A stretch of DNA of 64,000 nucleotides from Fervidobacterium_A thailandense (GTDB taxonomy: Bacteria > Thermotogota > Thermotogae > Thermotogales > Fervidobacteriaceae): the NCBI RefSeq assembly GCF_041505935.1, contig NZ_CP140110.1. One strand, written 5' to 3'. The position numbers were made by a program, and so were the translations under genes. The notes under the pieces were generated by a model, which saw nothing but the letters and a program-made list of their open reading frames with translations, ran no database searches and was not told where the DNA came from. The first letter of the stretch is position 1, and every line of letters starts with the position of its first letter. This document shows, piece after piece, positions 33,581 to 42,656 of the stretch.

Positions 33581-34606
33581 GTGCGCTTCATCCTCTCACT
33601 ACAAATCATCGGTGGCCTAATTTTCCTCTATACGGCTTTCATAATCCCATCAAATCTCTATTTCGCAGCTTTGTTATCGATCTTCATGCTTGTAAACACC
33701 GTCGGCATAGCTTATTACATAACGAGAAGCGTTGTGATCGGCGGCATTGGCGTTGGAAAGCCCGCGAGAAAGATACTCCTTCCAGCAGCCGTTCTGATTG
33801 CCGGAATTGTAATGCTCGCCTTCCTCATCCCGAGGATATACAAATTGTGGTCGGAAATTTACTCGTCAGAACTTTTTGTGCTTTTCATCAACACCTTCGC
33901 CGGTGTTTCCGCGTTGTTGGTAGCTACGTTCGGTTTTGCTTATCTAAGTTTGAAAAGGGAATTTGAAGAGCAGTTGATCAAGATGCAAGAGCTCGAAAAC
34001 TTGCGGATCAAGGCGGAATTGGATGCCCTAAAGTCCAAGGTAAATCCCCATTTCCTTTTCAACGCACTCGGTAGTGTGACCTCGATGCTCGAGCTCGACG
34101 CACCGAAAGAGGATGTAATCAATTATCTCAACTCTCTGGCCGGGCTTTTGAGGGCCACGGTTGATGCGCCGAGTGTATGGACTTTAAAAGCCGAGTGTGA
34201 AACCGCTGAAAAATACTTGAAAGTCCAAAAGTTTAGGTTCCAAGATAAACTATCGTACGAGATATTGCTTCCGGAGGAAATTTTAAATTTCAAAGTACCC
34301 TCACTGATTATCCAACCGCTTGTGGAGAACGCGGTGGTACACAACGTTGGTAAGGTTAACAGAACCGTTCACGTGCGAGTTAGTTGCGGTAAAACGGAAA
34401 ATGGAGTATTTATCTCGATCGAGGATAATGGATGTGGCATGAACGGAACGAGGAAAGGTTCCGGACTTACTCTCGTTGAAGAGAGGTTGAAGCATTTTTC
34501 AAAAGGAGCAAGACTTTACGTTGAGAGTAACCCGGATGTTGGTACGACCGTCAAGGTGGTGATACCCTATGAGCAGAGTACTCAGGTGCGTCATCGTGGA
34601 AGATGA
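33581..34606 (+). CDS. LytS/YehU-type sensor histidine kinase
   Basis: A 341-residue membrane kinase. Residues ~1-120 hold four hydrophobic segments, followed by a short helix and the His_kinase domain with KSKVNPHFLFNALGS (phosphoacceptor His157). The ATPase domain has the N-box LVENAVVHNVG and the G-box EDNGCGMNG, then GSGLTLVEERL. It has no large extracellular sensor domain, so the signal is likely sensed in or near the membrane. It overlaps the next gene, a LytTR regulator, by 38 bases: a standard two-component pair. The GTG start follows GGGGGGAA. It is divergent from the prepilin gene, so pilin control is one plausible job. Confidence 0.93.
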   Translation: MRFILSLQIIGGLIFLYTAFIIPSNLYFAALLSIFMLVNTVGIAYYITRSVVIGGIGVGKPARKILLPAAVLIAGIVMLAFLIPRIYKLWSEIYSSELFVLFINTFAGVSALLVATFGFAYLSLKREFEEQLIKMQELENLRIKAELDALKSKVNPHFLFNALGSVTSMLELDAPKEDVINYLNSLAGLLRATVDAPSVWTLKAECETAEKYLKVQKFRFQDKLSYEILLPEEILNFKVPSLIIQPLVENAVVHNVGKVNRTVHVRVSCGKTENGVFISIEDNGCGMNGTRKGSGLTLVEERLKHFSKGARLYVESNPDVGTTVKVVIPYEQSTQVRHRGR

Positions 34607-35348
34607 AAAGCTCCAGGCGCTCGTTTTGGAAAAGCTGCTCAAAGAATTGGGAGTCAAAGTTGAATCGATTGCTATGAACGCAAGGGAAGCGGTCGAGGTT
34701 ATCAATAGCGTAAAACCTGATGTCGTCTTTCTGGATATCAACCTTGGGGATGCTGACGGTTTTTACGTGCTCGAACAAGTGTCTCACAAACCTTACGTAG
34801 TCTTCACAACCGCGTACTCCGAGTACGCCTTGAAAGCCTTCGAAGTTTACGCGATCGATTACATAGTCAAGCCTGTAACACGTGAAAGGATTGCAAAGAC
34901 CATTGAGCGATTAAGAAATCTCTTGGAAAAAAGCGATGAGAGTTTCGAGGAGAGGCTACAAGAGCAGGTTCGAAGAGCCCTTGAAAGACTGCGAGAAGAG
35001 TTTTTTGGTCTGAAAAGACCGAGATTTTCGGTAGAGATAGGAGATGAGGTGGTTTTTTTGGACCCGTCGGACATACTTTACATCGAAGCCTTTGAACACG
35101 GAGCAAGGATTGCAACGAAATCCGCCGAGTACATTTCAAAAACACCGCTTAAGGAATTGGAGGAACAGCTCTCGAGTGAAGGGCTCGGACAGTTCGTTAG
35201 GGTTCACCGTTCTTACCTTGTTAACATGGACCACGTTAGGAAGATATCGAGAAATTACTTTGGGACGGTAGCACTGGTGTTATCGAATGATAAAACCATT
35301 CCGGTTGGACGCTCTTACAGAAAGGTGCTGGATGAGTACTTTTCTTGA
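34569..35348 (+). CDS. LytTR-family response regulator
   Basis: A 259-residue regulator: receiver domain (residues ~1-120) with acidic pair in VIVEDE, phospho-acceptor Asp56 in FLDINLG, conserved Thr in TAYSEYAL and Lys in IVKPVT; a charged helical linker; then a LytTR DNA-binding domain (~155-259) with FVRVHRSYLVNMDHV and the ending 'VGRSYRKVL'. It pairs with the overlapping LytS-type kinase. LytTR proteins bind imperfect direct repeats upstream of targets; I found no clear LytTR repeat here, but the divergent intergenic region holds an inverted repeat and the prepilin promoter. The ATG follows AAGGTGGTG. Confidence 0.93.
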   Translation: MSRVLRCVIVEDEKLQALVLEKLLKELGVKVESIAMNAREAVEVINSVKPDVVFLDINLGDADGFYVLEQVSHKPYVVFTTAYSEYALKAFEVYAIDYIVKPVTRERIAKTIERLRNLLEKSDESFEERLQEQVRRALERLREEFFGLKRPRFSVEIGDEVVFLDPSDILYIEAFEHGARIATKSAEYISKTPLKELEEQLSSEGLGQFVRVHRSYLVNMDHVRKISRNYFGTVALVLSNDKTIPVGRSYRKVLDEYFS

Positions 35349-35354
35349 AAAAGG

Positions 35355-35390
35355 CCCAAGAGCTCAAAACGGCCCTTGGGCTTGTTGTTC
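35355..35390 (+). terminator. Probable terminator of the LytS/LytTR operon
   Basis: GCCCAAG (35355-35361) pairs with CTTGGGC (35376-35382) across a 14-base loop and is followed by TTGTTGTT, a weak T-tract. Confidence 0.5.
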
Positions 35391-35403
35391 TAACCCAAAA
35401 AAC

Positions 35404-36714
35404 TTATCCCACAACGGAGATCCGATTTTCCTCACACGTTTTCATAAACATTCCATCCGGTTCCCCGTTTGTTGCGACCAAGGTGAACCTCTTTGGAACG
35501 GAAATTAAAAGTTTTTTGAGTGCATTCGTTGGATTAGAAGGATCGAGCTCGACATGGTAGAAACCGTCTTCCGCTTTTCCAACCACGGCAAAAGTTGGTA
35601 AAAATTCGAGAGCGGTACTTAAAATGATCCGCTCTTTAGAATCACTCTTGAGCACCACCTTCTTCCTGAGAACAAGGTTCGCAACTTGGCGAGCCTTTGT
35701 TAGAAATTCCACCTTTTCAAAGTCTTTGCCACAAACTCGTTCGTATCTCACGATTTTCTTACCTTTCAAAATCTCCAAAACCAAGTCTTCATCTTCGAGC
35801 ACTTCGCAGGCTATAGTTGAGAATGTACCCTCGCGAAGCTTTCGTGCCATCTCGCCGTTAAGTCTTCTCAGAACAACGACGTTTCCCGATATGTCGCAGA
35901 GTCGACCACCCGACTCACGAATGTTGACCATAGAAACGACCGTTTCTGAATTTAGACCGACAATCAGGTTCTCTTCTATCGTTGTCAATATTGCACCTAT
36001 CAATACACCGATGGTATTTTCATCGTAATTCGAGAGTTTGAAGATGCGTTCGTCAACGGAGTCAAGAATTTCGTAATTTTTCTGAGGGTGTGCGAACCTT
36101 TCGAAAGTGAGGTGCTCGTATTTTTCTGAGGCAAAGAGTTCCGAGAGCACGCGATGAATTGTCGCATCGTATCGCATCGTGTGGTAAAAGGCCTTGAGTG
36201 CAAGCATCCGTCTGTCGTGGAGTGGCACATCACCGCACGCATCGATTGAGTTTAGAATCTTTTTGTAATCCGCTGGATCGCAAACGACCACAACGTTTCT
36301 GTGGTTCTTCGCAGCAGCCCTCAGTAGTGCCACACCGCCGATGTCAATGTTCTCAATCAGGACATCCTCGTCCCTCGTTTGACGTTGGACCAGGTCGAAC
36401 GGGTACAAGTTTACAACCACCATATCGATCATTTCGATGGCGTTTTCTCTGAGATCTTTAACGTGCGACGGATCCTGCGTGTCAGCGAGGATACCTCCGA
36501 AGATCTTCGGATGGAGGGTCTTTACCCTACCTCCCAGGATCTCCGGAAATCCCGTAACATCTGAAACCTGCCGAACGGGAATTCCCGCCTCACTTAAGGT
36601 CTTTGCCGTTCCACCGGTGCTCAGTATTTCTACACCACGTTCATGCAAGGCTTTTGCGAACTCTACAAGCCCCGTTTTATCCGACACGCTAATGAGCGCA
36701 CGCTTGATGTTCAC
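35404..36714 (-). CDS. purH: Bifunctional purine biosynthesis protein PurH (AICAR transformylase/IMP cyclohydrolase)
   Basis: 436 residues. The N-terminal IMP cyclohydrolase (MGS-like) domain is clear: SVSDKTGLVEFAKAL, STGGTAKTL, VSDVTGFPEILGGRVKTLHPKI, NLYPF. The C-terminal transformylase domain is present but shortened, ending about 75-90 residues earlier than the ~510-residue enzymes; short PurH is known from Thermotoga, so this is probably a lineage trait and not damage. The enzyme carries out the last two steps to IMP, using 10-formyl-THF that the fhs product can supply. It is not next to other pur genes but ends a long minus-strand array. Lys-His catalytic pairs of the usual transformylase are not obvious to me. 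Confidence 0.92.
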   Translation of the reverse strand: MNIKRALISVSDKTGLVEFAKALHERGVEILSTGGTAKTLSEAGIPVRQVSDVTGFPEILGGRVKTLHPKIFGGILADTQDPSHVKDLRENAIEMIDMVVVNLYPFDLVQRQTRDEDVLIENIDIGGVALLRAAAKNHRNVVVVCDPADYKKILNSIDACGDVPLHDRRMLALKAFYHTMRYDATIHRVLSELFASEKYEHLTFERFAHPQKNYEILDSVDERIFKLSNYDENTIGVLIGAILTTIEENLIVGLNSETVVSMVNIRESGGRLCDISGNVVVLRRLNGEMARKLREGTFSTIACEVLEDEDLVLEILKGKKIVRYERVCGKDFEKVEFLTKARQVANLVLRKKVVLKSDSKERIILSTALEFLPTFAVVGKAEDGFYHVELDPSNPTNALKKLLISVPKRFTLVATNGEPDGMFMKTCEENRISVVG

Positions 36715-36763
36715 AAGAACACCCCCACGTGAAGCTTTAAAACAAAATTGCGGTACCTTTGCC

Positions 36764-37408
36764 TCACCACTCTATCCTTCTGCCCGTGTAGTCCAAAAAA
36801 ACACCCGTCTCGTTGAGGGTTCTCACCACACGAATGATGCCCTCTGCCGACTCTTCCGGTGTGAGCGGTGCGTTTGGACCTCCCATGTCGGTCCGGACCC
36901 AGCCTGGATGGATGGAGACAACAAAGTACTCCTTTAGCTTGTGGGCTAGAAGTTTGGTGACCATGTTCAATGCGGCTTTTGATATCGAGTACGGATACGA
37001 CGCGGTTCCACCAGTGTTCGTTATACTACCGAGGATGCTCGAAATGTTCGCAATTTTTGCACCTGGTACGAACTTTCCAAGTTTGTACAACGACTGGATT
37101 AGGAAATACGGTCCCATTGTGTTGACTTTGAATGAAAGTATCATGCCTTCCTCGGTAACTTCCGGAAACTTCTCTTCGATGAGTATCCCCGCGTTGTTGA
37201 TAAGTACGTCGACTTTTTTGTCGATACGGTTAGCGAACTCGTCGATCGAGACCGGGTTCGACATATCCACAGTGAGAACCTTGAGTTTCGGGTGCTCAAA
37301 CGGCATGGATGTTCTAATCCCAACGGTGACATCTTCTCCCATTTCCAGAAGTTTCTTAACAATCGCTAATCCTATCCCTCTGTTGGCACCAGTAACAACC
37401 CAGTGCAT
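36764..37408 (-). CDS. Short-chain dehydrogenase/reductase
   Basis: A 214-residue SDR. The cofactor loop TGANRGIG is at the N-terminus, NNAG follows in 'VLINNAGIL', and the active-site set is present: Ser in 'NISSILGS', Tyr and Lys in YPYSISK. The chain is shorter than the usual 240-250 residues but is complete (HPGWVRTDMGG near the end is typical of the C-sniffer-like SDRs). Substrate unknown. The ATG follows GAGGTGG. It lies between PurH and a SurA-like gene on the same strand, with gaps of 46 and 49 bases, so it is probably part of the same transcript. Confidence 0.9.
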   Translation of the reverse strand: MHWVVTGANRGIGLAIVKKLLEMGEDVTVGIRTSMPFEHPKLKVLTVDMSNPVSIDEFANRIDKKVDVLINNAGILIEEKFPEVTEEGMILSFKVNTMGPYFLIQSLYKLGKFVPGAKIANISSILGSITNTGGTASYPYSISKAALNMVTKLLAHKLKEYFVVSIHPGWVRTDMGGPNAPLTPEESAEGIIRVVRTLNETGVFLDYTGRRIEW

Positions 37409-37454
37409 CGAACCACCTCTAGTAGTTAATTGTCGTTAAGTTAAACCTTGTGGT

Positions 37455-38822
37455 CTACTCCTCACTTTCGTTAGATTCAAGTTCTTCAAGCGACTTGAAT
37501 TCTTCGTCAAAGTTCATATAGTATGGATTTTCACCCTGAAGTTTCTCCAAATATTGACGGGCCCTGCCGTAGTCTTCGAGTGCTTTGTACATTCTGTAAA
37601 GATACTCGAGAGCTTTCTGCCTAACGGTTGGGTTAGGACTTGAAGAGAGTGTTTCAAGTTCCGAGAGGTTTCTCATAATGTACTGGAAGACGGAGAACGT
37701 ATCCCCGGAAGAGATGTATTTTTCTATGAGGATTCTCGATAACAGAACGTTGTAATCCAGCATAACGTTTTCGGAATTATCCACTTCCCTCAACCTGGCA
37801 AGTAGTGGCCATGACCTCACTTCGTTGTCGTAAAGGTATCTCAGAATGAGCTGGTAGTCGGACTTGTAAGAATCGACTATTCCTGCCTCTTCGAGAGCCA
37901 CCACAAGTCCACTCAGCAACCAGGGATCTTTGGTTGTTATCTGTCCATTCACAGCTATGACCAAAGGTCTAAAGGTGTTGTAAAGCGCTGGAAGATCCCT
38001 ATTCTCGACTATCCCAAGCCAGAGTCGATAGCCATCGGTCGTGACCACGCTTATTTTTAGTTCCTTCATCCTACGATCAACGTAAGCTTCTAACGCTTTC
38101 TTTCCAAGCTCTTCTCGAACTTTTGTGTACTTCTCGGACTCTTTGAAGAGTTCGTAGGTCGACATATCATTGTATTTTCTGATGTTGAACACAAAGAAAC
38201 CATCATCCGTTGCAAAGAACCTTAGGTTACTCGGGTGCGTTCCAAAGAGTATATCTTGGTACAAAGAACCCGTTTCCGACTTCTTAAGGCCATCGTAGGA
38301 ATCCGAGTTGACTGGCGAACTTTCGGATAAGGCTTTTTCGTAACCGAACTTTTGTGCCTTCTCGTAGAATTCGCGAGCTTTCTCTTCGTCATCGAAATAC
38401 GCGTAGTCAAGGTCGATGTAAACTTCATCTTCCATTAGCTCTTCCCTGTTTTCTTCGTAGTATCTTTTCATATCGGCTTCTGTTACCAAAGAATATTTCT
38501 CAACGAATGTTTCAACGTCCAAGTTCTCGTACTTGGCCAGGAAACTTCTAACACGTTCCTGGAGCGCCTCGTTCAAGATGTAGGCCCTAACATAAGGTTC
38601 ATCGAACACTGAATCGAATGGGCCATAGAAACTTGAGTAAAATTGGTAAATTTCGTCAATCTCGCTTGAAAGAATCTCTCCGTTCTCAATAACCTTTCCG
38701 TCGGCTGTAATTCTGGCAACAACGTTGTCCGTTAGGACCTTACTCGGTACCAGGTTGGTTTCGGCCAGCGCTATAGCGAAAAAAAACAATACCAAAAGTA
38801 CAGTTAGAAATCCCTTACGCAT
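37455..38822 (-). CDS. SurA/PpiC-like secreted protein, paralogue of the upstream neighbour
   Basis: A 455-residue secreted protein with a signal peptide (residues 1-20, ALA-E). The N-terminal part resembles the SurA N-domain ('YVRAYILNEALQERV', 'EADMKRYYEENREEL'); a parvulin-like middle and a TPR-like helical C-terminus follow ('YRMYKALEDYGRARQYLEKLQGENP'). It is a diverged tandem copy of the next gene upstream: both have 'VFN..K......Y..FK....Y' in the middle and end with a 'YL.KL....P.Y..NF' block. The role is probably folding or export of envelope proteins; parvulin residues are not certain enough to claim isomerase activity. The ATG has a GGAGGTG site upstream. Confidence 0.72.
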   Translation of the reverse strand: MRKGFLTVLLVLFFFAIALAETNLVPSKVLTDNVVARITADGKVIENGEILSSEIDEIYQFYSSFYGPFDSVFDEPYVRAYILNEALQERVRSFLAKYENLDVETFVEKYSLVTEADMKRYYEENREELMEDEVYIDLDYAYFDDEEKAREFYEKAQKFGYEKALSESSPVNSDSYDGLKKSETGSLYQDILFGTHPSNLRFFATDDGFFVFNIRKYNDMSTYELFKESEKYTKVREELGKKALEAYVDRRMKELKISVVTTDGYRLWLGIVENRDLPALYNTFRPLVIAVNGQITTKDPWLLSGLVVALEEAGIVDSYKSDYQLILRYLYDNEVRSWPLLARLREVDNSENVMLDYNVLLSRILIEKYISSGDTFSVFQYIMRNLSELETLSSSPNPTVRQKALEYLYRMYKALEDYGRARQYLEKLQGENPYYMNFDEEFKSLEELESNESEE

Positions 38823-38854
38823 AACGAAACACCTCCAAAGTTTTGGTTAACTAA

Positions 38855-38877
38855 ATCCCCCGCGGTATGCGGGGGAT
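38855..38877 (-). other. 9-bp hairpin between the two SurA-like genes
   Basis: ATCCCCCGC (38855-38863) and GCGGGGGAT (38869-38877) pair perfectly with a 5-base loop. On the coding strand only TTTAGTT follows, so termination would be partial at best; it may instead protect the upstream mRNA end or lower expression of the downstream gene. Confidence 0.6.
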
Positions 38878-38888
38878 GCTCGCGCACG

Positions 38889-40592
38889 TTATTTTTGAGC
38901 GTTGCTTTCCGTCTTGGTGCTTTCGCTTGTTTCCGTTGTTGGTGTTGCACCGTTTGTTGTTGAAGTGCTTTCTTTCGTTTCTTTGCTCTTAATCATTTCA
39001 TCAAGCTCTTTCTCGGCGCTCTCGAAGTTTATCTTGTAGTCCGGTTTCAGCGCTTTCAACTTCTGTAGATAACCTTTTGCAGTCTTTGGATCGTCGAGTA
39101 GTTTGTTCATTTCGTAGAGTTTGTAGAGAGAATCCGCTCTGATATCGATGGACACATCGGTAGCTTCGGCAAGTTCGCCGAAACCTTGGTACACTTCGAA
39201 GAGTTGGTTCATCACGTAGAAAGCTCCACCAACCGAAAGATAGGGCTTAATATCATCGTAAAGTTTCGAGTAGTATTGGAAGGCAATGTCTTTCTTGGCC
39301 GGGTAGTACTCCTTCATTCTTCGGAGTATCTCGCGTGAAGAGCCTTTAATCTGATTGTATATTGAAAGAACTATCTTCTTCTCAAAGTTCTTTACATCCT
39401 CTTTAACGTGCTCAAGAGTTGTATCTGTACTCGCAAGGATTCTGTCAGCAAGCACCAAAAACGCGGCCTTTTCCTCGTACGGGATGTTGGTCTTGACTTT
39501 ATCTTTTTCGTCGAAGAATCTCTCGTAGAATTTTTTGTAAACATCGATAAGTTTACCTTCCTCGGTTATCAACGCCAGATACCAGGCCTTGTACACAGGA
39601 TCGCTGATTTCAAAATCGACCTTGTTCTTTTCCCTCCACTTTTTGAAGTTATCGGCAAATCTTTGGTTTCTGAATTCTTCGTACCATTCCGAGTAACCGG
39701 AATTCTGCTTGAAGACATCGTAAGTGTCGGCTTTCTCAACTTTTATTACGTTGAATACGTAGTACGTGTCTTGGTATGGAATCGATACCAATGAGGAGGT
39801 AGCTTCAAATATTTCCTTTTCTATTTCCTCAGGGAACGTACCTTTCTTCAGAGTGTAATCGGTTGGTGTCAACTTCAGCTCGCTGGCCGCATCGGTGAAC
39901 CCTTTTTCCATTGCGAGTTTAATGAAGTTGTCAAGCTCTTCCTTTTTACTGAAAGTTACGTACTTTACTTCTGCTTTTGTATATTTTTCGATGATTTCGT
40001 TCTTTTTCTTCTGGTATTCTTTCTTTAACAGTTCCTCAGTTACAGCGGCTACCTTATCCTTTGCGGTTTCGAGAATTAGTTTTTCCGTAATTTCTTGTTT
40101 TTTAACTTTCTCGTACTTGCTGAGGCTACCGTACTCTCTTTTGATCTGCTGCAGCTTGTTCTGATCCTTCTTTACCTCATCTATCTCCTTTCTTAATTCT
40201 TCTTCAACCTTTTTCTTGTCAGCTGTTATTTTCTCAACTTCAGCGTAATAGCTGAGCAATTTTTTATTGAGTTTGTCGACAAGTATCAATGTCTTTACGT
40301 ACGGTACTTCAACGGCCGTATCGAGTTGTGGGTTTCCGTACATTGCAAGAAGATTCCCGTAGTATTCTTCAACCTCCTCTGGGAATACCCAGTACTTTTC
40401 ATTCTTAACCGGTGTACCTTCGACGGTAACGTATCCGATCGCTTCTTCTATGGTTCTCTTTACTCCGCTCCTCGAAGCCGGTGAATAGTTCACCGCAAGT
40501 GCCCACAGCGCAATACCAGCAACGAAGGCAATAGCAACAACCCATATAAAGACTTCTTGCCACTTGGTCATAAACTTCCTTACCTTACTCAT
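38889..40592 (-). CDS. Membrane-anchored SurA/PpiD-like chaperone
   Basis: A 567-residue protein with one N-terminal membrane helix (residues ~13-33, in PpiD-like topology) and a long periplasmic part. A SurA_N-type helical region with heavy coiled coil (Lys/Glu-rich, ~110-200), a parvulin-like segment ('YTKAEVKYVTFSKKEEL' to 'DTYYVFNVIKVEKADTY', ~205-310), a helical/TPR region and a Ser/Thr-rich low-complexity tail after ~540. It overlaps the end of lysS by four bases (ATGA) and shares sequence with the next gene downstream. It would hold or fold exported proteins. Alternative: a purely structural TPR protein. Confidence 0.75.
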   Translation of the reverse strand: MSKVRKFMTKWQEVFIWVVAIAFVAGIALWALAVNYSPASRSGVKRTIEEAIGYVTVEGTPVKNEKYWVFPEEVEEYYGNLLAMYGNPQLDTAVEVPYVKTLILVDKLNKKLLSYYAEVEKITADKKKVEEELRKEIDEVKKDQNKLQQIKREYGSLSKYEKVKKQEITEKLILETAKDKVAAVTEELLKKEYQKKKNEIIEKYTKAEVKYVTFSKKEELDNFIKLAMEKGFTDAASELKLTPTDYTLKKGTFPEEIEKEIFEATSSLVSIPYQDTYYVFNVIKVEKADTYDVFKQNSGYSEWYEEFRNQRFADNFKKWREKNKVDFEISDPVYKAWYLALITEEGKLIDVYKKFYERFFDEKDKVKTNIPYEEKAAFLVLADRILASTDTTLEHVKEDVKNFEKKIVLSIYNQIKGSSREILRRMKEYYPAKKDIAFQYYSKLYDDIKPYLSVGGAFYVMNQLFEVYQGFGELAEATDVSIDIRADSLYKLYEMNKLLDDPKTAKGYLQKLKALKPDYKINFESAEKELDEMIKSKETKESTSTTNGATPTTETSESTKTESNAQK

Positions 40593-42118
40593 GACCTTTC
40601 TCTCCCTTCATCCGCGGATATTTCCAAAGCTTCATTTTCAACCAAATCCTCGATATCCACATCACCCTCGGGGCGCACCAATGGGAACGCAATCACGTCT
40701 CTGATGTTCGGACTATCTGTCAGCAACATCACAAGCCTGTCGATTCCTATACCCAAGCCACCCGTTGGTGGCATCCCGTACTCGAGTGCCCTCACGAAAT
40801 CTTTATCGAGCATCTGCGCCTCTTCATCACCAAGGTCACGTAAGCGAAGCTGGTTCATGAACCTCTCAAGCTGATCCACTGGATCGTTGAGCTCGCTGAA
40901 AGCGTTCGCCATCTCGCGACCAAAAATGATGAGCTCAAATCTTTCCGTAACGCGAGGATCTTCCCTGTGACGCTTAGCAAGTGGGGATATTTCAACTGGG
41001 TGATCCAGGAGGAACGTGGGTTGCACCACCTCATCCTCAACAAGGTCCCAGAGCTTTTCGATCATGTGACCCCTGTCTTGGATGTCCACCTCAACACCTT
41101 TTGACTTCAAGAAGCTCGCCATCTTTTCATCACTGTCTTCGAGGATATCTATGCCAAGCCTTTCCTTTATAAAGTCCCTCATCTTCACCCTGCGCCAAGG
41201 CCTTGTGAAATCTATCTCCTGACCCTGGTAGGTGATTTTAAGAGTTCCGAAGAGTTTTTCCACAACGTACGTTATGAGTTCTTCGGTCAGATTCATCATG
41301 TCCTCGTAGTCCGCGTAGGCTTGGTAGAGCTCGATGGATGTGAACTCCGGGTGGTGCTTGTAAGAAATACCTTCGTTTCGGAATATCCTTCCAATCTCGT
41401 ACACTTTCTCGAAACCACCTACGATGAAACGCTTAAGGTGTAGTTCGGTCGCTATTCGAAGGTACATGTCGATGTCAAAGACGTTTAGATGCGTAACAAA
41501 CGGCCTTGCCGATGCTCCACCTGTGAGGTACTGCAAGATTGGGGTTTCAACTTCGTAGAAACCCTTAGCGTTGAGAAATTCCCTGATGAGACGGATGATT
41601 TCCGATCTCATCCTAAAACGCTTAATCGTCTCGTCGTTCGCGATCATATCAACGTAGCGTTGACGGTAAAGGATTTCTTTATCCTTTATACCGTGCCACT
41701 TCTCCGGCATCGGGCGTAAGGGTTTGACCAAAAGCTCGAACTTCTCTACAAGCACGGTAATTTCACCGGTGTTACTCTTGAATACCACGCCTTCTATACC
41801 AACGATATCGCCAACGGTGATGCGTTCTTTGAAGAAGTCAAAATTCTTGGTTTTATCCTTTCGGACGTAGGCTTGAATCCTTCCGTAGGTATCCTTAATG
41901 TGGAAGAACGCACTTTTACCGTGTTCCCTGATCGACATGATACGACCAGCGGTGGAAACCTTCTTATCCGTTACCTCGCCGTTTTGTAAGTACTGGAACT
42001 GTTCTCTGATGTCCTGAGTGGTGTGCGTTTTGTTGTATTTGTACGGGTATGGATTGATTCCTGCTTTTCGTAGTTCTTCGATCTCTTTGAGTCTTTCTTC
42101 TCTGAACTTTCTTAACAA
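40589..42118 (-). CDS. lysS: Lysine--tRNA ligase, class II
   Basis: A 509-residue class II lysyl-tRNA synthetase of usual length. The OB-fold anticodon-binding domain (residues ~50-145) and catalytic core are clear: motif 2 region FRNEGISYKHHPEFTSIE, and motif 3 GLGIGIDRLVMLL. The TTG at 42118 was chosen because GGAGGG is six bases before it and the N-terminus then reads like the family (MLRKFREERLKEI); the GTG at 42136 sits before that site. The ribosome binding site lies within the last bases of greA, and the stop overlaps the SurA-like start, so greA-lysS-surA-like is one unit. Confidence 0.97.
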   Translation of the reverse strand: MLRKFREERLKEIEELRKAGINPYPYKYNKTHTTQDIREQFQYLQNGEVTDKKVSTAGRIMSIREHGKSAFFHIKDTYGRIQAYVRKDKTKNFDFFKERITVGDIVGIEGVVFKSNTGEITVLVEKFELLVKPLRPMPEKWHGIKDKEILYRQRYVDMIANDETIKRFRMRSEIIRLIREFLNAKGFYEVETPILQYLTGGASARPFVTHLNVFDIDMYLRIATELHLKRFIVGGFEKVYEIGRIFRNEGISYKHHPEFTSIELYQAYADYEDMMNLTEELITYVVEKLFGTLKITYQGQEIDFTRPWRRVKMRDFIKERLGIDILEDSDEKMASFLKSKGVEVDIQDRGHMIEKLWDLVEDEVVQPTFLLDHPVEISPLAKRHREDPRVTERFELIIFGREMANAFSELNDPVDQLERFMNQLRLRDLGDEEAQMLDKDFVRALEYGMPPTGGLGIGIDRLVMLLTDSPNIRDVIAFPLVRPEGDVDIEDLVENEALEISADEGRERS

Positions 42119-42132
42119 ACGTATCCCTCCAA

Positions 42133-42606
42133 TCACTGTCCAGATATATCCACTATTTGATATTTTACGATTCCTTTTGGAGCTTTAATCTTCACTGTCT
42201 GCCCTTTCTTCGCGCCGTTGATGCTCCTACCAAGTGGGGACTCAACACTAATTTTGTTTGAAAAGATGTCCGCTTCCTGCGGGTTTACAAGTTGAACTTT
42301 CAACTCTTCACCGGTATCGAGGTTCTTGAGGAGTACCCAGTCGCCGAGGTTGACGACAGAGTAATCACTGTTTGCTTCAGAGATGATCTCAGCGTTCATG
42401 AGCATCTGCTCGAGCTCGTTGATCCTTGAGGCAATCCTTCCCTGTTCGTTTTTCGCTTCTTGGTACTCCGAGTTCTCGGAAAGGTCTCCAAGTTCACGAG
42501 CTGCCTTTATCCTCTCGGGAATCTCAAACATCAGCTGTCTTTTCAGTTCATCAAGCTCTTGCTTGAGTTTTTCGTAACCTTGCTTTGTGAGTTTTACCTT
42601 TTCCAT
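42133..42606 (-). CDS. greA: Transcription elongation factor GreA
   Basis: A 157-residue protein of standard GreA length. The N-terminal coiled coil ('LTKQGYEKLKQELDEL' and 'AKNEQGRIASRI') carries the acidic tip region with 'ARELGDLSENSEYQEAKNEQ', and the C-terminal FKBP-like domain ends 'SPLGRSINGAKKGQTVKI'. It rescues backtracked RNA polymerase by stimulating transcript cleavage. GGAGGGG precedes the ATG. It is directly upstream of lysS, a common pairing. Confidence 0.96.
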   Translation of the reverse strand: MEKVKLTKQGYEKLKQELDELKRQLMFEIPERIKAARELGDLSENSEYQEAKNEQGRIASRINELEQMLMNAEIISEANSDYSVVNLGDWVLLKNLDTGEELKVQLVNPQEADIFSNKISVESPLGRSINGAKKGQTVKIKAPKGIVKYQIVDISGQ

Positions 42607-42656
42607 ACTCCATACCCCTCCTGATGTATGAACCTATTGTGCTATTAAACTTTACG

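Noticed and set aside
35404..36714. PurH as a truncated or damaged gene, because it is shorter than the usual ~510 residues.
   Set aside because: Short PurH is known in Thermotogales and the frame is intact from start to stop.
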